From positions 115,749,214-115,813,213 of the forward strand of contig CM068830.1 in the NCBI GenBank assembly GCA_028554795.2: a DNA stretch of 64,000 nucleotides. Reading direction: 5' to 3'. Below, in pieces: positions 15,359-25,515 of this stretch (its first letter is position 1; each line of letters starts with the position of its first letter). The notes beneath the pieces were generated by a model. It made no database searches and was not told the origin of the DNA. It saw only the letters and a list, made by a program, of their open reading frames with translations. The translations under genes and the position numbers were made by a program. Source of the stretch: Sinohyriopsis cumingii. Taxonomy: Eukaryota; Mollusca; Bivalvia; Unionida; Unionidae.

Positions 15359-16182
15359 TTAGAATCACATACAGACATTTTTTTTCATGAACACAGTAAG
15401 TGAAATATATTTGTTAGGAGTAAAAATATAATTATATGGGATGTATCTTTTGAACTGAGGTTTTAGTATTATTATCTGACCAAGCAATACAATAACTATT
15501 TTCTAAGACTCTTGCTTTCAGTAAAACGAAATACGCTTAAGAATTGTGAAAAATTCACTGATCACCCATACATACAGGATACAATATCATTAAACACATG
15601 GTAATGTAATGATAATGATAATATCATTATTTCTATCAACAGATGGCAATAATAGCAGTAAATCTTAAGTTTTATTCTTGTTCATAATTTAATATTAGTA
15701 TTACAACAAATGGTTAGTTATATTTACTGTACATTACAATAACAACTTGGTTTTAAAAATACATGTACCTTCAGCAAAAAGCATACCTTTTACTTATGAT
15801 ATGCAAGTATTACTGTGCATTTGCACATAATAGGAAATATAAATTTAAAAGTTGAAGTTGTTGTGATTGTCTTTTTACTAATACATTTTATATGGCCTCA
15901 GATAAATTTGGCAGGTTTGGCCCCTTAAGCAAAATATTCCAAATTCTTGTAGGAACAGGTTTACTGTTGCAGGACATAGTGCATGCACACTAATAATATT
16001 GGAATGACCTATAAAAGAGTAAAATATTTCAGGTTAAAAGACTTATTTGCTATTTTTCAATAGTTTTCAAAAGCAAACTCTTTCATTGGCATTTTCAAAT
16101 GTCATGCAGATAATATAAAGGACTTGTTCACAGTTATTTGAATATGAACTGAAAAATTACAAAATACAAGCATATGAGACAT
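15359..16182. other. Spacer, no feature seen
   Basis: AT-rich sequence without a supported gene. It lies upstream of the first visible receptor exon, so it is probably intronic. Confidence 0.5.
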
Positions 16183-16449
16183 GATGTTACTCCATCTGAC
16201 ACTATTTAGGGTTAGAGACAATTTCATCTGTGACATGATGTTACTCCATTTGACACTATTTAGGGTTAGAGACAATTTCATCTGTGACATGATGTTACTC
16301 CATCTGACACTATTTAGGGTTAGAGACAATTTCATCTGTGACTGATGTTACTCCATCTGACACTATTTCGGGTTAGAGACATGATGTTACTCCATCTGAC
16401 TCTATTTCGGGTTAGAGACATGATGTTACTCCATCTGACTCTATTTCAG
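16183..16449 (+). repeat. 54/39-bp tandem repeat running into a splice acceptor
   Basis: Three 54-bp units (GACATGATGTTACTCCATCT ... TTTAGGGTTAGAGACAATTT) are followed by shorter 39-bp units that lack the ACAATTTCATCTGT part. Most units contain TATTTAGGG or TATTTCGGG. The last unit reads TATTTCAGG, and its AG (16448-16449) is the apparent 3' splice site of the next exon. The array therefore directly abuts coding sequence. Confidence 0.85.
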
Positions 16450-16678
16450 GACCAGCCTACCTCCAATACGTATGAAATGTACACTAGAAGTATCCTATCA
16501 TCTACTCAAGGACCATGCATGTCACCAGAGAAGATCTACACTGGCAGTATATATTTGTCCCAGAACACAACATGGAGTGACAACAGTGACAAGACTGTCA
16601 CCTTCTTCTGTAGGATAGGGTACTCTGATCCATCAAAAAACATCACCTCCTTAGCATCAAAATCTGTCAGCTTTGCTG
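16450..16678 (+). CDS. Receptor exon 1 (of those visible): partial Ig-like domain
   Basis: The exon starts after CTATTTCAG and ends before GTAAGG. It encodes 76 residues with a Cys in GPCMSPEK and a second in TFFCRIGY, a spacing short for a whole Ig fold, so part of the domain may lie in an unseen upstream exon. Two N-glycosylation sequons are visible (NTT, NIT), supporting an extracellular location. Entry is phase 0, unlike the phase-1 entries that follow, and exit is phase 1, matching exon 2. The frame is also open upstream through the tandem repeat, so an ATG at 16345 is formally possible, but the peptide there is repeat-derived and has no convincing signal sequence. Confidence 0.65.
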
Positions 16679-17064
16679 GTAAGGAAAGAATATATTTCAT
16701 GATTCATACCATTTACAGAAAAGTCATGTAAACTGATACAGAGATATCAAGTAAGTGTGATATTATTTCTAGATATACCTTTCATCAATATATTGGTCTC
16801 CTTCCACCTATTTGTGTATTTTAGAAATGATGTTTTGACACAACCATTAGTTTGCCATCAGAGGTACAGAGAATAGCCCTTGAGTATTACATACAATATA
16901 TCAATTTTACTTGTATGTATCTTTCAGTTTGGAAATGTGACCAAACATAAACCATATTGAATTTATCATATTGTATGGCTATGAGATATCCTACTGTCAT
17001 TTTGTACCATATGTTATTTATCACTCAATCATGAATGCATCAATAAATTATTTTTTAATTTCAG

Positions 17065-17343
17065 TCAGAGTTACAGAAGCATTTTTACAACAAAAGGACC
17101 AGAACATCACATCCATCTTGACTGTCATCTCTGGAGAACAAGTTACCTTGACCTGTGTAACAGGAACCAGTCGACCTGCTCCTAATATAGACTGGTACAT
17201 AGGATCTCGGTCATTAGGCCATGGATCCAGTCTGATTTTCACTCCCAGTAACACAGACCACAATGCAGTGATCTTCTGTCAGGCATACAACATTGACCCA
17301 AATCTTAAAGTCGACTCCAACAAACCCAGTCTGTTTGTTAGAG
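17065..17343 (+). CDS. Receptor exon 2: Ig C2-like domain
   Basis: Bounded by AATTTCAG and GTATAT, 279 nt, phase 1 in and out, so inclusion or skipping keeps frame. The 93 residues show a full Ig signature: LTVISGEQVTLTCVTGTSRP with the B-strand Cys, then DWYIGS with the conserved Trp, then SNTDHNAVIFCQAYN with the F-strand Cys. An N-glycosylation sequon NIT is near the start. It is about 85% identical at protein level (14 of 93 residues differ) to exon 3, which is a tandem duplicate. The domain presumably contributes to ligand or homophilic binding; the ligand is unknown. Confidence 0.85.
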
Positions 17344-18912
17344 GTATATATAGAAGTGAGGATGTTGCTTTTTAATGGTACTGGTCATAGATCAGAAGAG
17401 TGTATGGAATATTATGTTTTGCAGCATCTAGTATATGATCTATGTGTGTCTCTTAGCACATAATTTGGATGTCTCCTTCTTCCTAAATGAAAATGATGTT
17501 GTCCTGGCAGTCATAATGACCAAAACAGCAGCCATTCTAAACCTGTTCTTTTTGCATAAATGGTCATATCATTGTGTGATTTTCTTTAAAAGCCTTCTTC
17601 TGATGTCTAAATTGGCCTAAATTAAATGGTTCCACTCTAATGTGCAATGTGTTATGTCTAGGGGCTTAAAATTAAGTAACATTACAAGGTGAATCCAACA
17701 AGAATTCAAGCTTCAGAAATAAAATTTATTTAAATAAAATATACAGTCAAAGAAAGTGACAGAATTAAAAATAACTGACAGTATATTGTTATGTATATTT
17801 GATTTAATATATATATATTTTAATTTAATTGTTTGTTTGTCAGTTTGAACTTTTTATTTTTCTTACATGCTATTGTAATGTATATTTGTTCACTAGAAAT
17901 GATACTTTTTCAGAAAATTGTTTGACCTTGACTATTAGTTTATTTTTATTGATCTAAATTCTGACCTGGATTCGGAATCAGTAAACAAAGTTCTACTTTA
18001 TTTTAAAATGATTGGTTGTTGTCAAGGTCATGATGGTACTACATGGCTTAACAAACTTTTTATTTTTTTTATTTTAGAGAAGTAATCCTAATATTGTACT
18101 TTCAATTTCTCACTAATCCAGAAAATGTTCTATGTTAATCCAAACAAAGCTGGTAAAGTGTTTATGTGTTACCATGATAATACTGAATGTAGCAGATTTA
18201 TTAATCCAAATTGTATTACTTCAATGTAATCTTATCCAGTATAAAAATCTAGGTACCACTGTTTTTCTTGGATCAATGGTCATTTAAGCCAAGGGGCATT
18301 TTTGACTGACAGTCTTTTCATGATGTCTAGGGGGTTTTCAATGCAAATGGTTCTGATCTCTCTTTAAATATGGCCACATCATTAATCATCTTGAAAATCT
18401 TGCCAAGGCTACTTCTAGATGCCTGCGTGTATATCAATGTTGTGCTTCTTATAATTCATTTTTGCTAACTTGTAATTACTCAGTATCTTTTCAAATTTTG
18501 TAACAATAAACTTTGTCTTTCTCCACTTTCAAAGTCAAATCTGCATGATTTCATTTATTTTACAGTTAACCTTTAGAGACAGATTTAGTACAGATTTCCT
18601 GCCAATATTGAACATTCTACTTTTCCCTCCTTGTATCATTTTCTCTTGCCATGGCTATGACAGTTGTATGTATACTTTGAGTATTAATACGCCAATGTTA
18701 CTTGTATGTAGATTTTAGTTTGGAAATGTGATTAAAGCTAATCTATTAAATCACTGTGGGGTACAATAATATTTCACTAGCCTGCCATTTAACATAAACC
18801 ATATCGCACAAAAATGACTGAATTCATCATATTTATGACTATGATACATTCTTCTGTCATTTGTACCACATGTTCTTTATGAATTCTTCAATAAGTTATT
18901 TTTGAATTTCAG
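17344..18912 (+). other. Intron with LTR-like repeat segment
   Basis: The first about 100 bases resemble the start of the intron after exon 3, and the last about 120 bases resemble the end of the intron before exon 2, as expected if exon and flanks were duplicated together. Bases about 17690-18200 resemble 20040-20400, the 5' part of an LTR-like sequence (shared AAAATGATTGGTT followed by TCAAGG). Confidence 0.6.
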
Positions 18913-19191
18913 TCAGAGTTATGGAAGCATTTTTACAACAAAAGAACCAGAATGTCACATCAACCCTGACTGTCAACTCTGGAGAACAATTTACTTTGAC
19001 CTGCTTGACATCGACCAGTCGACCTGCTCCTAATATAGACTGGTATATAGGATATCGGTTAATAGGCAGTGGAACCAGTCTGATTTTCACTCCGAGTAAC
19101 ACAGACCATAATGAAGTGATCTTCTGTCAGGCATACAACATTGACCCAAATCTTAAAGTTGACTCCAACAAGCCTAGTTTGTTTGTTAGAG
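18913..19191 (+). CDS. Receptor exon 3: Ig C2-like domain, duplicate of exon 2
   Basis: Same 279-nt length, same phase 1-1 class, same acceptor context (GAATTTCAG) and donor (GTATGA) as exon 2. Ig hallmarks are LTLTCLTSTSR-like strand B (as FTLTCLTSTSR), DWYIGY and VIFCQAYN. The last 25 residues are identical to exon 2, while the stretch after DWYIG differs at five of about nine positions. The sequon NVT is kept. The exon could be alternatively or jointly spliced with exon 2; sequence alone does not say. Confidence 0.85.
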
Positions 19192-19404
19192 GTATGATAT
19201 AGTAGTGAGGATGTTTGTTAGCTTTACTGGTCATAGATCTAAAGAACTTCTAAGATGGTCTATTGTGTGGCATCCAATGTCTGGCTGTCCATTAATACAA
19301 ATTTGTATTGCTATACCACCTAAGCTGCATGGAGGATTGCCATGAGATATTACACACATTCATCCCATGGTCTACTTGGTCATTGTTATTAGTCTATGCT
19401 TTTA

Positions 19405-19800
19405 AAATAAGTAACAGAAAAGAGTGAAGACAACAAGCTTTGTAAAATATAAAAAATAATTTATTTCCCTAGGATACAAAGTGAAAAATGAGAAAAATGA
19501 ACTTACGGTTTTATGAATTAAATCCAAAAATAATCCAAGAATTAAAACAAAAGTCTTATCAATGAAAAGTTTTAAGTGAATCACAGTTCAAATCCCAATA
19601 ACAGTCCAAAATGCAAGGCGACGATGTATGCATTAATCAGCATTGTATTGATGTGTCAAAATTTTATTCCACTTTTTGAATTCCATATAAATTCTGGTAA
19701 ATGTCTTTGTCCAAGAATTATCACAGCACTTTAGTATTTCTAGGGAAAACTATCACTTCAATTCAATAATTTGAAGAAAAATAAAATTTCAGCCCCAAAC
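19405..19800 (-). mobile_element. LTR-end-like remnant (minus orientation)
   Basis: Read on the minus strand, it contains the same string of words as 20860-21005 and 56790-56930: GTAAGTTCAT, TTTCACTTTGTA, CCTAGG, AAATAAATTA, TACAAAGCTTGTTG, TTCACTCTTT. I take it as a solo or broken LTR of the family present in this window. Confidence 0.5.
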
Positions 19801-20039
19801 TAGACACAACATAAAGCAACTTGATGTCTCAAGTGTTAAGGCATGACTGATAGAATTCTTACCATGACATCAGTTATAAGACTAACTAAAATGCAGATGG
19901 GGGTCAAGAGTTCATCCTTCTGGAAAAAATAGAAGTTTGTTCATGAATTATCACATGCCTGAGGTCACATAGTGCAGGTATGGCCTTGACTCAAGTGCAT
20001 AATTCTTACTCTGAGAAAGTATAATTTTTTTTTTTAAGT

Positions 20040-21005
20040 TGTTTACTAAAACTGCCACTGATTTTAATGTGTTACATATATTTGATTTAATTTATATTTG
20101 ATTTAATTGTGTTTGATTATATTTAATTGTTTGTGGGTTTAGGAATATTTTTCTTTTCTTTACATGTCAATATAATGTAATTTTGTTTACAAGGAATTTG
20201 TTATTTTCCAGAAAATTCAATTTGACCTGAATGTTTCCATAAATACCTAATAAAAGAAACACTTGTTTCTATTTTGACATAGTTCCTGGCCTTGATTGAG
20301 GGTCAAGTAAACAACTTTTTCACAGAGTAAAATGATTGGTTCTTATCAAGGACATACAGGAGCTATTTGTCTTTTACATGTAAACATGATCAGGTGTACT
20401 TCTATTTCACAATTAGACATTTCCAAAATTGCAAAATACTTAGTTTTAATAGTGATGTTTAGAGAAGTCGATCTGAGAGTCCATGCTTTTAAACACTTGA
20501 AGTCAAGTTGTTTTCTTCTGTTGTGACCAGTATTGAAGATTTTGAGTTTTTGACTTATATATTAATTTTTCTTCCGATTATTTGGACTCCAGGAAGATTA
20601 ATTCATTTCTCTGGAATATTACTGTATTGATACAGAATTAAAAAACAAGGACATTTCTTGAAAATTTTATTTGGATTTCCAAAACCGGAAGATAAATTAT
20701 TGTGTTTGTGCAAGGAACTGTAGACTTCCACACAGTACAGGCTACAGCATACATCATTGCCTTCGATCTTGGATTCTTCATCCGGACTTGAACTTGAAAT
20801 CATTAGAACATTTCATTATAAGATCTTCTAAAATTTTATTCATGGATTATTCAGGGATTACTTTGGATTTGATTTTGGGAACTGTAAGTTCATATATTTT
20901 CATTATTACAGAATTTTTACAAGGAAATAAATGATTTGTTATACTTTTCAAATCTTGTTGCTTTCACTCTTTCTTGTGTTACTGTTTATTCAAGCCAAAA
21001 CATGT
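20040..21005 (+). mobile_element. Probable 5' LTR of the Ty3/gypsy element
   Basis: It lies directly upstream of a primer-binding-site-like sequence and shares its 3' portion with four other LTR-like pieces in the window. The 5' limit is uncertain because no intact 3' LTR copy remains next to the element. Short reading frames inside (20332, 20671) are not supported as genes. Confidence 0.5.
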
Positions 21006-21015
21006 AATATAATAT

Positions 21016-21033
21016 TAGGGGCTCATCAGGGAT
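21016..21033 (+). other. Primer-binding-site-like sequence (tRNA-Pro type)
   Basis: TAGGGGCTCATCAGGGAT matches the well-known tRNA-Pro primer-binding consensus at 15 of 18 positions and sits a few bases after the presumed LTR end, where reverse transcription would start. Confidence 0.55.
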
Positions 21034-21177
21034 TATTTTGAAGTTTGGATAGAATTTTTCAGAAAACTTTTTTTTTTCAAATTTGAATTCCCCATGTTTT
21101 TTAAATCTTTAGTGAAATCAGCAAGCTTTTTCTAAATTGTTATCAAAAGTATAAATATTTCTTTCAAATCCTACCCA

Positions 21178-22480
21178 GGAACAATTAGATCTTTTCAAAA
21201 AAGATGAATTGATTCAACTTGTCAGAAAATACAATCTTTCTGAGGTAAAGGCTTCCTTAATGAAACAGGAAATAAGAAATATTTTGGTTCAGTACTTGGT
21301 AGAAAAGAATGTTTGGGATAAAAGTGATTTGGTTCAATCAGTAAATTTGTATGGGACACTGACATAAAAGTAAAGGTATTAAATTTAAAATACAAGATGG
21401 AATTGGAGTTAAGAAAGCTGGAATTTCAGAAAGAGGAAAGAGAGAAAGAGAGAGAAATGCAAATGCAGTTACAAAAAAAAACATGCATTTACAAAGTGAA
21501 AAAGAAAAACAAATGCAATTACAGAAAGAACAAGATGCAAATGCAAAGAGAAGGAAGATGGAATATCAATTAGAATGAAAGAAATGACACTGGCAAGAGA
21601 AAAGCACATTCATACTTCAAACACAAATTGAAGTTTTTATCTTGCAAATAATATTAGATTAGTGCCCCCTTTCATAGAAAAAGAAGTAGACAGATATTTT
21701 CCTTATTTTTAAAAAGTTGCTGAAAATTTAAAGTAGCCAAGGGAGCATTGGACTCAGTTATTAAAATGTGTATTCACTGGTAAAGCTAGTGACATTTACC
21801 ATTCGCTGTCAGTTCAACAAAGTGGTGACAATGATACAGTTAAAGAATGCATTCTACAGGTTATGAGTTAGTCCCTTAAGCTTACTGGCAAAAACTCAGA
21901 AACTATAGAAAAGAAGCAGGACAAACTCACGTTGAATTTGTGAGAGAAAAAGAGCAGTGTTATTTGATAGCTGGTGCTTAGCCAAAAAGTTGAACAAGAT
22001 TATCAAAGTCTCAAGCAACTTATATTATTTATATTAATTGAAGAGTTCAAAAACTGTGTCCATAGTGACATAAAGTCTTATCTTTCTAAGCATCGGATTG
22101 AAACATTGGAAAATGCTGCTCATGTTGCTGATGAGTATTCTTTAACTCATAAAGTTCCTTTTGTAAATAAGACTTCTACCCAACAATCTTCTGTCAGAAA
22201 AGTATTTCAGCCTAATACAACATCTTCTAAAACTCAAACTGGCATAAATTCTAAAATTCAAACTGCTGATAAGCTTGATTCAAGATCCTTGTCACGTCCT
22301 ACGTGTACCTATTGCAAGAAAAAAGGACACATTATTTTGGATTGCAACAAATTGAAAAATAGGCATCAGAATCGAGACAGTCCTATTCCAAATGCTCTTA
22401 TTTCTAAGATGTCAATGTCACAGTCATGTATTGAAGGACACATGGTACTAATTATATGGAAGAACTGTGAACCAGTCTAG
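21178..22480 (+). pseudogene. gag: Gag-like pseudogene with CCHC zinc knuckle
   Basis: Decayed Gag of the Ty3/gypsy element. The start encodes EQLDLFKKDELIQLVRKYN, then a charged coiled-coil-like stretch, then a SCAN/capsid-like segment (RLVPPFIEKEVDRYFPYF), each interrupted by stops or frameshifts. The last 168 codons (from 21974) are open and include CTYCKKKGHIILDC, a C-x2-C-x4-H-x4-C zinc knuckle that would bind nucleic acid. This arrangement is the kind seen in many invertebrate gypsy Gag proteins. Several stops show that it is no longer functional. Confidence 0.7.
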
Positions 22481-22900
22481 AAATGGATGAAGAAATAATA
22501 GAGTATTTACAGGTTTGATGGTCCATAATTGGTTATTAATTAAGATCAAAGTTTTAGGAAAAATATCTTTTGAGAGCTTATCCTATATGTAATGTAAAAA
22601 AAATATTGACAGATTTCTACTGATGCAATTTTAGCATTTTTACAGGCTTGACTCAGGAGTACTCAATACTGAAAGTTTCACCTGATTCATTTGGTGCAGA
22701 ATCAATAACACGTGTTTCATGCACATGTATGTAAACAAAGTGCCGCGGGTCATATGGTGTTCTCCACACATAAGCTTGCACCAAGGTTAGATGTACATGA
22801 AGAATTACAGGTGTCATTATCAGCACTAGAAATTTTAAGTTATTGAATTTTGAATATGATAGTGTTTCCATATGTTTACCGTTGGAGTTGAATTAGTACC

Positions 22901-23350
22901 GTGAGTCCTGAAAGCAATACATTTGTTGGGTCTAATAAACCCCAGTCTAATTTTATTATGGAGAATTATGAAACATTCATATCGAATGGTTCTATATCAC
23001 TCTTGGGTGATTTGGCCAATCCTATCCCTATTAATATTTTAAGGGAACAGGAGCTTCTCAAAGTATTTTATTGTCAGGTACTTTGTCTTTTTCTGAGAAG
23101 TCTTCTCTAATGAGAGTGTTCTTATTCTGGGAGTAGAGTGCAGCTTTGTTAATGTTCCTCACCATTGTGTAAATTTCTCACCAGACTTACTCTACGTTAA
23201 AAATCAAAATCACATCACTCACTAGTCTCAGGACCTGTGACAGTCGGAACAGTCTTTGTTTTACCCATTGAGGGCATTCATTTATTACTAGGCAACGACA
23301 TACCTGGAGACAAGGTTGTGGTTAATCCACTTGTAACTGACACTTAGTCT
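22901..23350 (+). pseudogene. Retroelement protease/linker remnant
   Basis: Short fragments resemble the region following Gag in gypsy elements: ISLLGDLANPIPINILR, then in another frame FVLPIEGIHLLLGNDIPG. The catalytic D-T/S-G motif is not recognisable. The 22490-22900 stretch before it contains no recognisable element part. Confidence 0.45.
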
Positions 23351-23589
23351 TGCTTGGATCAGAAAGTCGATCCAATTGAAAAAGAATTTCCTGATTTATT
23401 TCCAGCTTGTACAGTTACCAGAGTTATGGCAAAGAAAACTCTTGTTGATAAGGAAAGTATTCCTTTAGCTGACACATGTATTAGTCAGGCTTTCGATTAT
23501 GCCACTTTCACTCCTTGTTTGGATCAATCAGAATGTATTGATCACAGTGATCCTCTTTTAATTGCTCATTCTCTGTATTCTAATCAGGG

Positions 23590-24475
23590 TGATAAATGAC
23601 AATCACTTGTCGTTGAACAGGGAAATGATCCTGAGATCTCCTGTTTGTTTCAAAGGGCCAATAGTTGAATTGAAGCTACTGATGTTCTTGTCTGTTATTT
23701 CATTACAAATGGAATTCTTATGAGACAATGGAGACCTCACAAGGTACCTGCTGATGACAAATGGTCACTGAACTATCAAATTGTAGTTCCAAAACATTAC
23801 AGACAGGAAATACTTAGTCTGGCCCATGAAACTCATTTGGCTGGTCATGTAGGAATCAATAAAACTTTTCACAAGATCTTAGCTCACTTCTATTGTCCAA
23901 AAATTAAAAGTGATGTTAGGAAATACTGTATATCTTGCCATACATGTCAAATGGTAGGAAAACCCAATCAGAAAATTCCCAAGGCTCATCTACAACCTAT
24001 TCCTGCCTTTGACAAACCATTCAGTAGAATTATGGTAGATTGTGTTGGTCCCTTACCTAAAACCAATTCAGATAACCAATACCTGTTGACCATTATGTGT
24101 GCATCAACAAGGTTTCCAGAGGCAATTCCTTTGACGAATATAAAATTTAAACAATAGTAAAGGCTTTCATAAAAATTTTTACTCAGTTTGGCCATCCCAA
24201 GTCTGCCCAGTCTGATCAAGGTTCAAATTTCATATCTGGAATTTTCCAGCAATTTATATATGAATTAGGCATCCAACAATTAAAATCTTCTGCCTATCAC
24301 CCTGAGAGCCAAGGGACATTAGAAAGATTTCATCTGACTTTGAAAAATATGATTTGGTCCTATTGTTTTGATACAAGTAAAGATTGGGATCCATTCACTG
24401 TTTCAGTTTGCTGTTAGGGAATCAGTTTAAGTATCTTTAGGTTTCAGTCCCTTTGAACCAGTTTTTGGACATACT
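23590..24475 (+). pseudogene. int: Ty3/gypsy integrase (HHCC + DDE), frameshifted
   Basis: An open segment at 23720-24157 carries the zinc-binding H-H-C-C module (HETHLAGHVG ... CISCHTCQ) and the first catalytic Asp (IMVDCVGPLPK). After a frameshift near 24145 the second Asp (SDQGSNF) and the Glu (SQGTLERFH) follow in another frame. This would be the enzyme inserting retroelement cDNA into the genome. The important point is position: it lies 5' of the reverse transcriptase, unlike ordinary gypsy elements. Stops and frameshifts make it inactive. Confidence 0.8.
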
Positions 24476-25515
24476 GTGCATGGTCAATTGAAGTTACTGA
24501 AACAGAAACTTCATTCTAATGAAGATTCTAAAATTAATCTTCTTGATTATGTTTCTAATTTTGAGTATAAGTTATCAAATGCTTGTGAGGTCGCAAGAGC
24601 AAATCTGTACTCAACTCAATTGACAATGAAGTCAAGATATGATACAAACTCTATAGAAAGGACATTTCAACCTGGTGATAGAGTCCTGGCTCTCTTGCCC
24701 ATACCACAAAATCCTCTTCAGGCAAAGTATTATGGTCCCTACACAGTTAACAAGAAAATAAATGATTTAAATTACATCATAAATACTCCTGGGAGGTGTA
24801 AACAAAAGCAACTCTGTCACAAACACATGCTAAAAAATTATTTTGAAAGAGATAGCCAGGTTAATTTAGTTGTACCTGTCCCACTCAGTGAAGATTTATG
24901 TGAAGGAAAATCATTGGATTCTACTGACATTGGGGTGACAAATCTTCGGAATTCAGACATTATGAAAGGTCTGGACCAGAAACATTCACACTTGCAAGAG
25001 CAAGAAAGAAATAAACTTAAACAGTTATCATTTGAATATGACCACTTATTTCCAGATGTGCCTACAAGAACAAACAAAATTGTCCATGATGTTGAAATTG
25101 TAAATTCCAAACCTGTGAAACAAGACCTATACAGGATGAACCCTCTCAAACAGGAATACTTGAAAAAGGAAATTCAATATTTTCTGGAGAATGATTTTAT
25201 AGAGCCCATTAAAAGTGACTGGAGTTCACCATGCACACTTGTTCTAAAACCAGAAAAAACTTTACATATGTATACTGATAATAAGAAAGTGAATAGTGTG
25301 ACAAAAACATATTCACTCCCATTACCCAGAATCAGTGATTGTATTGAAAAGATCAGGAGTGCCAAGTATGTCACCAAATTTGACCTTCTCAAAGGATTTT
25401 GGCAAATTTCACTAACGGAAAGAGCGAAGGAAATTTCAGCATTCATGACTCCAGATTGACTTTACCAATATAAAGTAATGCTGTTTGGGATGAAAGGATC
25501 ACCAAGTACATTTCA
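24476..25515 (+). pseudogene. pol: Integrase C-terminus joined to truncated reverse transcriptase
   Basis: One 327-codon frame (24476-25459) contains the integrase C-terminal SH3-like part (RTFQPGDRVLALLPIPQNP ... YYGPYTV), a linker, then the start of the RT domain: LENDFIEPIKSDWSSPC, SYSLPLPRISD and KFDLLKGFWQIS with the first catalytic Asp. After a TGA at 25457 the frame continues as YQYKVMLFGMKGSPSTFQHL and then stops at the minisatellite. The YxDD box, RNase H and 3' LTR are absent, so the element is 3' truncated. Confidence 0.8.

Noticed and set aside
16345..16449. ATG at 16345 as the receptor start codon
   Set aside because: The codons up to 16449 are tandem-repeat sequence (MLLHLTLFRVRD repeats) with no proper signal peptide, while a good acceptor lies at the repeat-exon border.
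20332..20934. Two short plus frames as extra receptor exons
   Set aside because: They lie in the probable LTR, lack Ig-like residues and proper splice borders.
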